From Acinetobacter nosocomialis (GTDB lineage Bacteria > Pseudomonadota > Gammaproteobacteria > Pseudomonadales > Moraxellaceae): 64,000 nucleotides of DNA. A program made the position numbers and the translations under genes. Where the stretch lies: positions 3,162,001 through 3,226,000 of the forward strand of contig CP107049.1 in assembly GCA_025736915.1 (NCBI GenBank). Direction: 5' to 3'. Shown in pieces: positions 41,017-52,323 of this stretch (positions are counted from its first letter, which is position 1; each line of letters starts with the position of its first letter). Below the pieces are notes generated by a model. That model saw only the letters and a program-made list of their open reading frames with translations. It searched no databases and was not told the DNA's origin.

Positions 41017-42567
41017 ATGGTCACTAAACCTAGAACAAATACTCGTACACGTAAAACCCAAGAAGTTGCACATATTTATGACACTTTTATTGTCGGTGCA
41101 GGTATTTCTGGTTTAGCTGCAGCAATCAAGCTAAATGAAGCAGGCTTAACCAATTTTAAAATTATTGAGAAAGCGAGCCGCGTCGGTGGTACTTGGCGTG
41201 AAAATACCTATCCGGGTTGTGGTTGTGATGTCCCATCATCACTTTATTCTTACTCCTTTGCGCCAAGTGCAAAATGGAGTCACTTATTTGCACGCCAACC
41301 GGAAATCTTAAGTTACTTAGAAGATGTAACCCGTGACTTTGATATTGAGTCTTTAATTGAATTTAATACTGAACTATTAAAAGCAGAATGGGACAGTCTA
41401 GAAAATGTCTGGAAACTCGAGACAAGCTCTGGTTTGTATATCGCTAAAACAGTCCTATTTGCTACTGGTCCAATTACTGAAGCTCAGATACCACGCCTTG
41501 AGGGTTTAGATACTTTTACTGGTGAAATGTTCCATTCAGCGAAATGGAATCATGATTATGACTTAACTGGTAAACGCATTGCCGTGATTGGTACGGGTGC
41601 ATCTGCTATTCAGTTTGTGCCACAGATTCAACCTAAAGCAAAAGAGCTATTTGTCTTCCAACGTACAGCACCTTGGGTACTGCCAAAACCAGATACCGAC
41701 TTGGGTGAGTTAAGTAAATCCGTCATTGCTAAATATCCAGCTATTCAAGCGACTTGGCGACAGACTGTGGCGAGTACTTTAAATGTCATTAATTTTGGCT
41801 TACGCAATCCAAAAGCTTTAAAGCCTGTCAATTTTGCTGCGAAACAACTATTAAAGTTGCAAATTAAAGATCCGGTTTTACGTCGAAACGTAACACCTAA
41901 TTTTGATATTGGCTGTAAACGTATTTTGTTTGCTAACAATTACTACCCTGCACTACAAGCACCAAACACGACTCTGATTCCTCATGGTTTAGTAAAAGTT
42001 GAAGGCAATACGGTGGTTGCTGCCAATGGTGAACGCCACGAAGTTGATGTGATTATTTGGGGCACTGGTTTCGAGGTATCTCATCCTCCAATTGGTAAAC
42101 GCGTACACAATGAGCAAGGGGAATGTTTGGCTGATCTTTGGAAAGACTCTTCACCAGAAGCTTACTTAGGTACCAATATTGAAAATGTGCCGAATGCATT
42201 TCTTATGCTAGGACCTAATGTGTTGGTTTACGACTCCTTTATTGGTCTTGCTGAAGCGCAACTGCAATATATTGTTGATGGTTTGCTACAAATGAAGGCA
42301 AAGGGTATAGCTAAACTTTCCGTTAAGTCAGAAGTGATTAAAAAGCATAATGAGCTTGTACAAAAACATCTGCAAACCACTGTATTTAATAGTGGCGGAT
42401 GTAAAAGTTACTATCTCGATGCTAATGGCCGTAATTTTGCCGCATGGCCATGGTCTTTGAAAAAACTTAGACAGCGTTTAAAACATTTAAAGTTAGAAGA
42501 ATATGAAGTGGTGTATGAGGCTGATTTGATAAAGGCAAAACCTAAAGTTGAAGAAATTGTCGGTTAA
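41017..42567 (+). CDS. Flavin-containing/Baeyer-Villiger monooxygenase, operon copy 2
   Basis: A 516-aa BVMO with IVGAGISGLAAAIKLNEAG, the fingerprint FTGEMFHSAKW and VIGTGASAIQFVP, highly similar to the copy at 33289-34812. It differs in the N-terminal tail and a longer C-terminal tail. It ends the operon and is followed by a strong terminator at 42577. Substrate unknown. Confidence 0.88.
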   Translation: MVTKPRTNTRTRKTQEVAHIYDTFIVGAGISGLAAAIKLNEAGLTNFKIIEKASRVGGTWRENTYPGCGCDVPSSLYSYSFAPSAKWSHLFARQPEILSYLEDVTRDFDIESLIEFNTELLKAEWDSLENVWKLETSSGLYIAKTVLFATGPITEAQIPRLEGLDTFTGEMFHSAKWNHDYDLTGKRIAVIGTGASAIQFVPQIQPKAKELFVFQRTAPWVLPKPDTDLGELSKSVIAKYPAIQATWRQTVASTLNVINFGLRNPKALKPVNFAAKQLLKLQIKDPVLRRNVTPNFDIGCKRILFANNYYPALQAPNTTLIPHGLVKVEGNTVVAANGERHEVDVIIWGTGFEVSHPPIGKRVHNEQGECLADLWKDSSPEAYLGTNIENVPNAFLMLGPNVLVYDSFIGLAEAQLQYIVDGLLQMKAKGIAKLSVKSEVIKKHNELVQKHLQTTVFNSGGCKSYYLDANGRNFAAWPWSLKKLRQRLKHLKLEEYEVVYEADLIKAKPKVEEIVG

Positions 42568-42576
42568 TTAATTTAT

Positions 42577-42610
42577 AAAAGCCCATTTTGATTGATTGAA
42601 ATGGGCTTTT
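42577..42610 (+). terminator. Terminator of operon copy 2
   Basis: AAAAGCCCATTT pairs with AAATGGGCTTTT, 12 bp with a 10-nt loop, then TATT. It lies 10 bases after the BVMO stop. Confidence 0.92.
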
Positions 42611-42935
42611 TATTATCTGGGAATAGAATAAATAAATTAAAATTCAATCAATAATATAGTGAAGTTAAATTGAAAAATAAATTTAAATATACTTAAAAAT
42701 AAAAGAGGGAAAGCAGTGTATATAAGTTTTTAATAAAAAAATATAGTGATTTTTAAAAATGAATTTTTAAGTGAAAAGTTTCCTTTTTAAGCTTTTTTAA
42801 AATTGTAAATTAGAAAACATTTTTTATATCAATAGCTTGAGTGATTAGTAATTATTGTAAATAAATGTGAAAGTATTCACAAACTGGTTATTTTTTGTTA
42901 AGATCATTAACATTAAAAACATAGAGATAATAATA
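42611..42935. other. AT-rich intergenic region
   Basis: More than 300 bases of very AT-rich sequence with short A and T runs between the BVMO operon and a small membrane protein gene. I see no gene, repeat family or RNA structure in it. Confidence 0.5.
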
Positions 42936-43163
42936 ATGATCAATAAAGTATTAATAGTGTTGTGTGTGAGTATCGTGTTTGTATTAGGGTATTGGGCGTA
43001 TTTAGATAGCCAAAATAAAAAACACCAAGAACTTATGCGAATTATTCAAGAAGCAGAAAAAAACTTGCAAACGATTGAGCGAAATCCTAATCGTGTTAGT
43101 CATAGCAATTTAGCTTCTTATACTTTGCAAAACTATCTCAGTGATAAAAAAGTTTTTTTCTAG
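42936..43163 (+). CDS. Small single-span membrane protein, 75 aa
   Basis: Not recognised. From ATG 42936 (GAGAT upstream) the protein has one N-terminal hydrophobic helix (VLIVLCVSIVFVLGYWAYL) and a polar, charged helical tail. A longer frame from 42867 would add a second hydrophobic stretch without a ribosome site. The layout resembles small inner-membrane anchored proteins. It is in an AT-rich stretch, and a strong terminator follows about 110 bases later. Confidence 0.5.
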   Translation: MINKVLIVLCVSIVFVLGYWAYLDSQNKKHQELMRIIQEAEKNLQTIERNPNRVSHSNLASYTLQNYLSDKKVFF

Positions 43164-43272
43164 TCAAAACTGTTGTTGTAATTTGCTTTAAAAAAGACTG
43201 TCATTGGTCATATCTTTTCATAAATTTTGATCATGTTGCGATTGAATCTGTTAAACTTATTTAACGTATAGT

Positions 43273-43305
43273 AAAAAAGCTGCATAGGGGTTATGCAGCT
43301 TTTTT
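43273..43305 (+). terminator. Strong terminator
   Basis: Perfect 14-bp stem AAAAAAGCTGCATA/TATGCAGCTTTTTT with a 5-nt loop. It is the likely end of the small membrane protein transcript, and the T-run would also work on the opposite strand. The rest of 43164-43486 shows no gene. Confidence 0.88.
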
Positions 43306-43486
43306 GTGTTTCAAGAGGGGCTGTGTCTATTTTCTATGTATGAAATCAAAATTCAAATGAGTGGCATATTTGTTGCTTCATCTATTTGAAGTTTTTGTTT
43401 AGAGATCTGATCAGAAAAACAAGATTGCTCAGATACCTACATAGAAGTACATATTCCACAGCTCAGATTTTGCATAGAGGCTACTT

Positions 43487-44806
43487 ATGGCGGCGCCCAA
43501 TTCTTCGGCAGGCTGGTTAGAGCGTTTATTTAAGTTAAGCGACAATAAAACCACGTTTCGAACAGAAGTTCTTGCTGGTGTAACTACATTTTTAACGATG
43601 TGTTACATCATCATTGTCAATCCACTCATTTTATCTGAAACCGGCATGGATCATGGCGCCGTATTCGTTGCGACCTGTTTGGCAGCAGCAATCGGTTGTT
43701 TAGTGATGGGTATTATTGCCAATTATCCAATCGCCTTGGCACCGGGTATGGGGCTTAATGCTTATTTTACCTATTCGGTATGTATGGGTATGGGAGTGCC
43801 ATGGCAGACAGCTTTAGCAGCTGTTTTTGTTTCAGGTGTTGTATTTCTTGCTATTAGCTTCTTTAAAGTTCGTGAAGCGATTGTCAATGCCATTCCAATG
43901 TCGCTTAAATTTGCGATAGGTGGTGGTATTGGTTTATTCCTTGCACTTATTGCGCTAAAAAATGCTGGAATCATTGTTGCAAACAAAGCGACATTAGTGG
44001 GGTTGGGCGATATTAAACAACCTACAGTGCTACTGGCTTTATTTGGCTTTTTACTCATTGTGGTTTTACATCAGCTCAAAGTTCGTGGTGCCATTATTAT
44101 TAGTATTTTAGTGGTGACAGCAATTGCGACTGCTTTAGGCTTAAATGAATTTAAAGGCGTAGTGGGTCAGATTCCTTCTATTGCACCGACATTCATGCAA
44201 ATGGACTTTAAAGGCTTATTCACTGCAAGTATGGTGGGTGTCATCTTCGTATTCTTCATTGTTGACTTGTTTGACAGTACGGGTACTTTAGTTGGCGTTT
44301 CACACCGTGCAGGACTTTTACAAGATGGTAAATTGCCACGTTTGAAAAAAGCACTATTTGCTGACTCTACTGCGATTGTTGCTGGTGCAGCATTAGGTAC
44401 TTCATCAACTACACCATATATTGAATCAGCTTCAGGTGTAGCAGCAGGTGGACGTACAGGTTTAACCGCTGTCGTTGTCGCTGTCTTATTTATTTGCTGT
44501 TTATTTTTGGCACCTCTTGCTCAATCTGTACCAGGTTTTGCAACAGCCCCAGCTTTATTGTTTATTGGTGTGTTGATGATTCAAGGTATCACACACATTG
44601 ATTGGGATGATATTACAGAAGCTGTTCCAGCCTTTTTAACGATTGTATTTATGCCATTTGCCTACTCAATTGCAGATGGTATTGCAATGGGTTTTATCAG
44701 CTATGCATTAGTTAAATTATTCACAGGTAAGGCAAAAACTGTTCCATACATGGTATGGATTATTGCTGCTCTTTGGGTATTTAAATTTATCGCTTTTGGC
44801 GGTTAA
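43487..44806 (+). CDS. NCS2-family (AzgA-type) adenine/guanine/hypoxanthine permease
   Basis: A 439-aa permease with about 12 membrane helices. Family features are FRTEVLAGVTTFLTMCYIIIVNP, PIALAPGMGLNAYFTYSVC, IGGGIGLFLALIALKNAGI, and ADSTAIVAGAALGTSSTTPYIESASGVAAGGRTGLTAVV. These identify the AzgA branch, which imports purine bases with protons. The gene is followed by adenine deaminase, a sensible pair for purine salvage. GAGG lies 6 bases before the ATG. Confidence 0.9.
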   Translation: MAAPNSSAGWLERLFKLSDNKTTFRTEVLAGVTTFLTMCYIIIVNPLILSETGMDHGAVFVATCLAAAIGCLVMGIIANYPIALAPGMGLNAYFTYSVCMGMGVPWQTALAAVFVSGVVFLAISFFKVREAIVNAIPMSLKFAIGGGIGLFLALIALKNAGIIVANKATLVGLGDIKQPTVLLALFGFLLIVVLHQLKVRGAIIISILVVTAIATALGLNEFKGVVGQIPSIAPTFMQMDFKGLFTASMVGVIFVFFIVDLFDSTGTLVGVSHRAGLLQDGKLPRLKKALFADSTAIVAGAALGTSSTTPYIESASGVAAGGRTGLTAVVVAVLFICCLFLAPLAQSVPGFATAPALLFIGVLMIQGITHIDWDDITEAVPAFLTIVFMPFAYSIADGIAMGFISYALVKLFTGKAKTVPYMVWIIAALWVFKFIAFGG

Positions 44807-44816
44807 TACGATTTTT

Positions 44817-45916
<1,100 letters not shown>

Positions 45917-45920
45917 ATAA

Positions 45921-45947
45921 AAAAAACCGCCTGATAGGCGGTTTTTT
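45921..45947. terminator. Bidirectional terminator
   Basis: AAAAAACCGCCT/AGGCGGTTTTTT with a 3-nt loop, between the convergent deaminase and cytochrome b561 genes. Confidence 0.93.
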
Positions 45948-45959
45948 TTAACATTGAAT

Positions 45960-46517
45960 TTATTTAGGCTGTTTGGTCATACTGTTTAAAACATTGTCTT
46001 TATCCACAAAGTGATGTTTTAAAGCTGCCAGAACATGGCCAACAATAAGTAACCCTGCAAACCACGAAATATAAATATGTAAAGGTTTAACGATAGCTAA
46101 AAGCTCATCATTTTTTTGAACTAAACGCGGAATATCAAATAAATATAAAACAGGGGCAGGGTGGTCTGCACTCCAGCTAAATAAACAGCCTGTAATAGGT
46201 AACGCTACTAAAATCACATACAGGAATAAATGTCCGATGTGAGCAAGAGTTTTCATTGCTGGTGACATCGTGTCAGGCAACTTCGGGGTTGGGTGGGTGT
46301 AACGCCAGAATAGGCGAATAACCACTAAAAAGATAATGGTTGTGGCAATGTTTTTATGCAGTGTAATAACATCACCTTTAAAGCTGCCATCGGCATCGTA
46401 ACTTAAAAAATTTCCACTATAGAAACCAATCACCCAAGCGGTAATGAAAATGATTGCCATGACCCAATGCAGAATCTGTGCAGTACGGGTGTAGTATTGA
46501 GAGGATGAGGCAGGCAT
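45960..46517 (-). CDS. Cytochrome b561
   Basis: A 185-aa membrane protein with four hydrophobic helices. Probable heme-ligand histidines are in AQILHWVMAI, ITLHKNIAT, and in the last helix pair (PLHIYISWFAGLLIVGHVLAALKHHF). Proteins of this family accept or donate electrons at the inner membrane, often with superoxide or ubiquinone. Monocistronic. 238 bases follow before the next gene on the other strand. Confidence 0.88.
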   Translation of the reverse strand: MPASSSQYYTRTAQILHWVMAIIFITAWVIGFYSGNFLSYDADGSFKGDVITLHKNIATTIIFLVVIRLFWRYTHPTPKLPDTMSPAMKTLAHIGHLFLYVILVALPITGCLFSWSADHPAPVLYLFDIPRLVQKNDELLAIVKPLHIYISWFAGLLIVGHVLAALKHHFVDKDNVLNSMTKQPK

Positions 46518-46755
46518 AAAAGACCCTATTTTTTTGTCATTTTAGCGCTAGATTTTATGGGAAAGCACTGAATTTGAGAAATGTTGTTCTCGTAACGGAG
46601 CGTGCTATAAACAGAACGCTTTAATTGGGAAAAACACGGTCAATTTAAGCGAGAAAATAAGAGAGCTAGTTTGCATAAATGCATCAATTTATTTGTTTCT
46701 TCTAAGCACAAGTTTAGGCAAAATACGCGCTGCTTACGTTCGATCAAAGGAAAAA

Positions 46756-47136
46756 ATGATGAAAAAATTGATGCTCGCTGTAGCACCAGTAGTTTTGGCT
46801 TTAACAGCATGTGCGACTACACCTGGTGCAGGTTCTGCAGAAACTGCAACTCAACAGTTAGGCATGACTGCATTAAAAGTAGCTGTAAATGCGAAATGTA
46901 TTACAGAAATTAATAATGTTCCTGCATGGAAAACAGCAACAAAGCTTATGACTGCTGAACAACGTGATAGTATTCAAACTAATGTTTGTGGTTGCGTAAG
47001 TGAAAAGGCACCAAACAGTGTGACTGCAGTTGATTTGGCTACTGCTGCACTTGACCCAGCTGCACGTGCAACAGTTGTAAACCAAGTCGTTTCTAATACT
47101 GTAAATGCTTGCGTAGCAGAAGCTTTACAAAAGTAA
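46756..47136 (+). CDS. Small lipoprotein of unknown function
   Basis: About 126 aa. The start is ATG 46756 or 46759, with AAAGGA just upstream; the frame upstream to 46693 lacks a signal. An N-terminal lipoprotein signal ends in LTACATT (lipobox L-T-A-C). The mature part is mostly helical with four further cysteines (AKCITEI, NVCGCVSE, NACVAEALQK) which may form two disulfides. I do not recognise the family. Followed by a terminator, then rnhB. Confidence 0.7.
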   Translation: MMKKLMLAVAPVVLALTACATTPGAGSAETATQQLGMTALKVAVNAKCITEINNVPAWKTATKLMTAEQRDSIQTNVCGCVSEKAPNSVTAVDLATAALDPAARATVVNQVVSNTVNACVAEALQK

Positions 47137-47157
47137 TTAATAATTTGAGTTTCAAAG

Positions 47158-47193
47158 AAGGCTGACTCATATTGATCGGCCTCTTTTTTTTAT
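47158..47193 (+). terminator. Terminator between lipoprotein and rnhB
   Basis: GAAGGCTGA pairs with TCGGCCTC (one bulge and one G-T pair), followed by an 8-base T-run. The rnhB start is about 11 bases after it, so some read-through or a promoter within the lipoprotein gene is needed for rnhB. Confidence 0.65.
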
Positions 47194-47203
47194 TGGAGTA
47201 TAC

Positions 47204-47770
47204 ATGTTTGTTGCAGGCGTAGATGAGGCGGGGCGAGGCCCACTAGTGGGTTCAGTTGTTGCTGCAGCTGTTATTTTAGATCCGAACAATCCAATTTTAG
47301 GATTAAACGATTCTAAAAAATTAACTGAAAAGAAACGTGAAAAGTTGTTTATTGAAATTCAGGAAAAAGCTCTAGCGTGGTCAATAGCGGAAGCGACCCA
47401 TGCAGAAATTGATGAGCTGAATATCTTGCAAGCAACATTTTTAGCAATGAAAAGAGCAGTGGAAGGCCTAAAAACACAGCCTCAAAAAGTCATTGTAGAT
47501 GGCAACCAAATTCCGAAAGGAATCATTATTCCTTGTGAAGCGATTGTTGGTGGTGATGCTAGTCATGCCGAGATTAGTGCGGCGAGTATTTTGGCAAAAG
47601 TCACACGTGATCGCCAAATGGCAGAATTAGATCAGCAATATCCATTATTTGGTTTTGGAAAACACAAAGGTTATCCAACTAAAGCACATTTTGAGGCGAT
47701 TGCAGCTCACGGGGTGATCGATCAACACCGTCGTAGTTATGCCCCAGTAAAACGTGCATTAGGTCTATAA
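47204..47770 (+). CDS. rnhB: Ribonuclease HII
   Basis: A 188-aa RNase HII, usual length about 200. The first catalytic pair Asp7-Glu8 is in [12 protein letters not shown]; the second Asp is in VIVDGNQIP. The motif [12 protein letters not shown] and a C-terminal [13 protein letters not shown] are conserved. It removes single ribonucleotides from DNA. GGAG lies 5 bases before the ATG. It is convergent with csrA. Confidence 0.95.
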   Translation: MFVAGVDEAGRGPLVGSVVAAAVILDPNNPILGLNDSKKLTEKKREKLFIEIQEKALAWSIAEATHAEIDELNILQATFLAMKRAVEGLKTQPQKVIVDGNQIPKGIIIPCEAIVGGDASHAEISAASILAKVTRDRQMAELDQQYPLFGFGKHKGYPTKAHFEAIAAHGVIDQHRRSYAPVKRALGL

Positions 47771-47791
47771 ATTTATATACTCCCAAAAAAT

Positions 47792-47817
47792 TTAAAGCGA
47801 CTATAAAGTCGCTTTAA
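47792..47817. terminator. Terminator rnhB/csrA
   Basis: TTAAAGCGACT/AGTCGCTTTAA, 11 bp with an ATAA loop between convergent genes. A short T-rich stretch follows on the minus strand. Confidence 0.7.
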
Positions 47818-47839
47818 TTAGGGAGAGAATAACTTCATA

Positions 47840-48094
47840 CTAACGATTGAAGTTTTTCTGTGCATAATTATCATCTTCATATGAAACTTGATAATCTTGA
47901 TCAAGATGTTGAAGGTGTTCATGCATTGCACGTTCATGTTGAATACGTTGATAAATTTCTTCGCGATGAACAGAAACCTCTTTTGGCGCATTCACACCAA
48001 TTCGAACCTGGTTTCCTTTGACGCCAAGCACAGTAACACTGACTTGATCCCCAATCATTAATGTTTCCCCGACACGGCGGGTCAGAATCAGCAT
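47840..48094 (-). CDS. csrA: Carbon storage regulator CsrA with extended tail
   Basis: 84 aa, against 61 in E. coli. The RNA-binding core ([16 protein letters not shown] to [11 protein letters not shown]) holds the key Leu4 and Arg44. The extra C-terminal residues (about 60-84) are acidic, with Asp, His, Gln and Tyr. The gene start has AAGGAGATAAACATG, where the GGA of the ribosome site is also a CsrA-binding core, so autoregulation is plausible. A 14-bp hairpin lies 147 bases upstream. CsrA controls central carbon metabolism, motility and virulence translation. Confidence 0.93.
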   Translation of the reverse strand: MLILTRRVGETLMIGDQVSVTVLGVKGNQVRIGVNAPKEVSVHREEIYQRIQHERAMHEHLQHLDQDYQVSYEDDNYAQKNFNR

Positions 48095-48240
48095 GTTTAT
48101 CTCCTTGCTAAACGCTTAAAACTGCAATATTGGTACCCAAATAAAAAGCTCAACCTCAGTTTTCAGTCAGATTCTAACAGAAATATGAGAACAAAGTCAT
48201 ATTTTGATAATCTCTGCCAAAAAACTTTCCGTTTAATATA

Positions 48241-48276
48241 ACAGAGCCGCTATAAAAAAAACTATAGCGGCTCTGT
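48241..48276 (-). terminator. Hairpin after lysC
   Basis: Perfect 14-bp stem ACAGAGCCGCTATA/TATAGCGGCTCTGT with a short A-rich loop, 65 bases after the lysC stop and before the csrA promoter region. It probably ends the lysC transcript. Confidence 0.7.
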
Positions 48277-48340
48277 GTTTTCTTTGATTATTGTCGGACA
48301 AGTAAACAGTTTTGAATGAATTCTTGACCGTTTGGTAAAA

Positions 48341-49621
48341 TTAAGCGCGGGCGCTGCTTTCACCGTGTTCGCGATCTAAACCAAAAGCGGTATGTAGGCA
48401 ACGAACTGCAAGTTCTAGATATTTCTCATCAATAATGACAGAAACCTTGATTTCAGATGTTGAGATCATAAGAATATTGATGCCTTCGTCTGCAAGGGCA
48501 GTGAACATCTTACTTGCTACACCAGCATGTGAGCGCATACCCACACCAACAATTGAAACTTTTACGATATCGTCACGTGTTGAAACTTCGCGTGCACCAA
48601 TATTTTTGGCAGTTTCATTTAAGATTTTTTCAGCTTTCGCTAAATCAACACGGTTTACTGTGAAAGTAAAATCTGTTGTGCCATCTTCTTCAACATTTTG
48701 AACTATCATGTCCACTTCAATGTTGGCATCACTTACTGGTGATAAAATTTTAGAAGCAATACCTGGTTCATCAGGTACACCTAAAATCGTTAATTTTGCT
48801 TCGTCACGGTTAAAAGCAATACCTGCAATGATTGGCTGTTCCATATTGTCTTCTGCCTCAGTAGTAATGAGTGTACCTACATTTTCTTTAAATTCGTCGT
48901 CAAATGCGCCGTCTTCATCATTATCAAAGCTTGATAATACGCGTAAAGGAACCTGATATTTTCCGGCAAATTCTACTGAGCGAATTTGTAAAACTTTTGA
49001 ACCTAATGATGCCATTTCTAGCATTTCTTCAAAAGAAATACGATCAATTTTCTTCGCTTTAGGAGCAACACGAGGGTCTGTAGTGTAAACGCCATCAACG
49101 TCAGTATAGATTTGGCATTCATCTGCTTTAAGTGCAGCAGCAATAGCAACACCAGAAGTATCTGAACCACCACGTCCTAGAGTTGTTGTGTTTCCATTGG
49201 CATCAAAGCCTTGGAAGCCTGCAACTACAATAACACGGCCTGCATCTAGGTCATTGGTCATGACATCTGTGTCAATCGACTCAATACGCGCCTTGGTAAA
49301 TGCACTGTCAGTTTTAATACCGACTTGACGTCCGGTATAGGATTTAGCTTCCACACCAATCGAATTAAGTGCCATAGCTAACATGGAAATCGTCACCTGT
49401 TCACCGGTTGAAACCATTTGGTCTAACTCGCGTGGGTCAGGTGTTTCGGTAATGGCTTTAGCGAGGGCAAGTAAGCGGTTGGTTTCACCACTCATTGCAG
49501 ATACGACCACAACAACCTTGTGACCGTGATCATGCCAACGCTTCACACGACGAGCAACATTTAAAATGCGCTCGGGGGTACCCATAGAAGTACCGCCATA
49601 TTTTTGAACGATTAATGCCAT
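48341..49621 (-). CDS. lysC: Aspartate kinase
   Basis: A 426-aa aspartokinase of the alpha-beta type. The catalytic domain starts with IVQKYGGTSMGTPERI (Lys7). It contains TLGRGGSDTSGVAIA, YTDVDGVYTTDPRV, and two C-terminal ACT domains (ILGVPDEPGIASKIL and SIVGVGMRSHAGVASKMF) that carry feedback inhibition by lysine and threonine. First step of lysine, methionine and threonine synthesis. It follows alaS on the same strand with a 65-base gap that holds a hairpin. Confidence 0.95.
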   Translation of the reverse strand: MALIVQKYGGTSMGTPERILNVARRVKRWHDHGHKVVVVVSAMSGETNRLLALAKAITETPDPRELDQMVSTGEQVTISMLAMALNSIGVEAKSYTGRQVGIKTDSAFTKARIESIDTDVMTNDLDAGRVIVVAGFQGFDANGNTTTLGRGGSDTSGVAIAAALKADECQIYTDVDGVYTTDPRVAPKAKKIDRISFEEMLEMASLGSKVLQIRSVEFAGKYQVPLRVLSSFDNDEDGAFDDEFKENVGTLITTEAEDNMEQPIIAGIAFNRDEAKLTILGVPDEPGIASKILSPVSDANIEVDMIVQNVEEDGTTDFTFTVNRVDLAKAEKILNETAKNIGAREVSTRDDIVKVSIVGVGMRSHAGVASKMFTALADEGINILMISTSEIKVSVIIDEKYLELAVRCLHTAFGLDREHGESSARA

Positions 49622-49640
49622 AGTTGTTCCATATAAGCCA

Positions 49641-49666
49641 TGACCCTGAGAGGCTTTTCAGGGTCA
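49641..49666 (-). other. Hairpin between alaS and lysC
   Basis: TGACCCTGA/TCAGGGTCA, 9 bp with an 8-nt loop, ending 19 bases before the lysC start. No T-run follows. It may reduce read-through from alaS or influence lysC translation. Confidence 0.5.
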
Positions 49667-49686
49667 GTTACACAAAAAGTGAAGTC

Positions 49687-52323
49687 TTATTTTTGTTCAA
49701 GCCAAGCAGGCAATGCTGCAATAACTTGTCCAAACTTCTCGTTAAGTGGCGCGCCACCTTGTGCTAAGTCAGGTTTACCACCACCTTTACCACCTAACTC
49801 AGTTGCTAGATGTTTGATGATGTCACCTGCTTTTAGATTTGCAGTGTATTGCGACGCGACTGATGCAAGCAGGCTGACTTTGTCACCCTCTACACCTGCT
49901 AACACAATCACTGCGTTCTCTAATTTTGATTTCACACTGTCATGTAAGTTGCGAAGCGCTTTGGCATCAACACCTTGAACAGTGGTAATAAGCGTTTGAC
50001 GACCAGCGATGGTTTGTACTTGGTCAATCAAGTCAGCCGCTTGGAAGTTTGCCAATTTCTGGTTGAGCTGTTCAATCTGCTTTTGTAGTGCAGAAACCAA
50101 TTCTACATTGGCTTGTACACGCTCAACTGTTTGGTCTTTCTGTGCTTTTAGTAAGCTATTAATGTGCTGAATATCATTATCAGCTTTTTGTACCACTTCT
50201 AACGCTTTAGTACCAGTTACTGCTTCAATACGACGTACACCAGCAGCTACACCACTTTCAGAAGTGATTTTGAATAAACCAATATCACCGGTACGTTTTA
50301 CGTGAATACCACCACAAAGTTCGATTGAGAAGTTTTTCTCATCAATGACTGAACCCATAGAGAGTACACGAACTTCATCGCCGTATTTTTCACCGAACAA
50401 CATCATTGCGCCTTTTGCTTTCGCAGCTTCAATGTCGAGAAGTTCAGTCGTCACTGGAGTATTGGCAATAACTTCAGCATTTACGAGGCGTTCAACTTGT
50501 TGTAATTGTTCAAATGAAACAGGTTGGTCGTTTGCAAAGTCAAAACGTAAGATGTCACTTGCAACTAAAGAACCTTTTTGTTGTACATGTGAACCTAAGA
50601 TTTGACGAAGGGCAGCATGTAGCAAGTGAGTTGCTGAGTGGTTGCGCGCAGTAGCTTCACGAATGTCTGCTTTAACAATCGCTTCTACATTTTGATTTGC
50701 CTTGAGGTTACCAACGGTCACAATACCTTGATGAACAAAGGCACCGCCAGACTTTTTGGTGTCTTGAACTTCAAAAATACCAGTTTCGTTTTTGAAGATA
50801 CCTGTATCACCAATCTGACCACCACTTTCAGCATAGAAAGGAGTTTGGTTTAGAACGATAAGCGCTTCGTCACCTTCAGAAACTTCATCAACTTGTACGC
50901 CATCTTTGTAGATCGCTACAATTTCGCCTTGACCAGTTGTGTTGATGTAACCGTCGAACTGAGTTTCGCCTTCGACTTTTACAATGTTGTTATAGTCAAC
51001 TGCAAACTTACCAGCGTCACGCGCACGTTGACGTTGTGCAGCCATTTCTACTTCAAAACCAGCTTCGTCAATAATAAAGCCACGTTCACGTGCAATATCA
51101 GCAGTTAAGTCTGTTGGGAAGCCATAAGTGTCGTAAAGTTTAAATACAGTCGCACCAGGAATAGTTTTGTCTTTTAACTGAGCAAGTTCACCTTCAAGCA
51201 GTTTTAAACCTTGCTCAAGTGTTTTGGCAAACTGTTCTTCTTCACGAATTAAAGTTGCTTCAATCACATCTTTGCGCGCTGCAAGTTCTGGGTATGCATC
51301 ACCCATAACTTCGATTAAAGGTTGCAACATTTTGTAGAAGAATGTGCCTGTTGCACCAAGCTTATTACCATGACGCACAGCACGGCGGATAATACGGCGA
51401 AGTACATAGCCACGACCTTCATTGCTTGGGTTCACACCATCAGCAATTAAGAAACAGCAAGAACGTGCATGGTCTGCAACAACACGTAAAGAAGGCTGAC
51501 CTTCGTCTTCAATACCAATAATGTTTGCAGCAGCTTTTAATAAGTGTTGGAACAGGTCAATGTCATAGTTTGAATTAACATGTTGCAATACAGCAGAAAT
51601 ACGCTCTAAGCCCATACCTGTATCTACAGATGGAGCTGGAAGAGGGTGAAGTACGCCATCAGCAGTACGATTGAACTGCATGAAAACGTTGTTCCAGATT
51701 TCAATGAAACGGTCGCCATCTTCTTCAGGAGAACCAGGTAAGCCACCCCAAATGTGGTCACCGTGGTCAAAGAAAATTTCAGAACATGGACCACATGGAC
51801 CTGTATCACCCATTGCCCAGAAGTTATCTGAAGCGTATTTTTCGCCTTTGTTATCACCAATACGGATAATACGTTCTGGTGCTAAACCAATTTCTTTATT
51901 CCAGATGTCATACGCTTCGTCATCAGTATGATAAACCGTTACATATAAGCGATCTTTTGGTAAAGCAAGCCATTGTTCGCTGGTTAAAAATTCCCAAGCA
52001 AACTTAAGCGCATCACGTTTGAAATAGTCACCAAATGAAAAGTTACCTAACATTTCAAAGAATGTATGGTGACGAGCTGTATAGCCGACGTTATCTAAAT
52101 CGTTATGTTTACCGCCTGCACGTACACATTTTTGTGATGTCGTTGCACGTACATAGTCACGTTTCTCAAGACCTAAAAAACAGTCTTTAAACTGGTTCAT
52201 CCCAGCATTTGTAAATAATAAAGTTGGGTCGTTGGCAGGAACAAGAGAACTCGACGCGACACGTGTATGCCCTTGCGTTTCAAAGTAGCGCAAAAATGCT
52301 TCACGAATTTCAGCAGATGTCAT
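49687..52323 (-). CDS. alaS: Alanine-tRNA ligase
   Basis: 878 aa from ATG 52323, the usual length. Class II core with [27 protein letters not shown]. The editing domain has the zinc-type motif [13 protein letters not shown] and later [13 protein letters not shown]; the C-terminal domain has [14 protein letters not shown]. The frame also has TTG at 52344 and GTG at 52338. GGAG lies a few bases before the TTG and no ribosome site is seen before the ATG, so a 7-residue longer protein is possible. Confidence 0.95.
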   Translation of the reverse strand: MTSAEIREAFLRYFETQGHTRVASSSLVPANDPTLLFTNAGMNQFKDCFLGLEKRDYVRATTSQKCVRAGGKHNDLDNVGYTARHHTFFEMLGNFSFGDYFKRDALKFAWEFLTSEQWLALPKDRLYVTVYHTDDEAYDIWNKEIGLAPERIIRIGDNKGEKYASDNFWAMGDTGPCGPCSEIFFDHGDHIWGGLPGSPEEDGDRFIEIWNNVFMQFNRTADGVLHPLPAPSVDTGMGLERISAVLQHVNSNYDIDLFQHLLKAAANIIGIEDEGQPSLRVVADHARSCCFLIADGVNPSNEGRGYVLRRIIRRAVRHGNKLGATGTFFYKMLQPLIEVMGDAYPELAARKDVIEATLIREEEQFAKTLEQGLKLLEGELAQLKDKTIPGATVFKLYDTYGFPTDLTADIARERGFIIDEAGFEVEMAAQRQRARDAGKFAVDYNNIVKVEGETQFDGYINTTGQGEIVAIYKDGVQVDEVSEGDEALIVLNQTPFYAESGGQIGDTGIFKNETGIFEVQDTKKSGGAFVHQGIVTVGNLKANQNVEAIVKADIREATARNHSATHLLHAALRQILGSHVQQKGSLVASDILRFDFANDQPVSFEQLQQVERLVNAEVIANTPVTTELLDIEAAKAKGAMMLFGEKYGDEVRVLSMGSVIDEKNFSIELCGGIHVKRTGDIGLFKITSESGVAAGVRRIEAVTGTKALEVVQKADNDIQHINSLLKAQKDQTVERVQANVELVSALQKQIEQLNQKLANFQAADLIDQVQTIAGRQTLITTVQGVDAKALRNLHDSVKSKLENAVIVLAGVEGDKVSLLASVASQYTANLKAGDIIKHLATELGGKGGGKPDLAQGGAPLNEKFGQVIAALPAWLEQK

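Noticed and set aside
46671..46755. Upstream extension of the small lipoprotein
   Set aside because: It would bury the lipoprotein signal; AAAGGA precedes ATG 46756.
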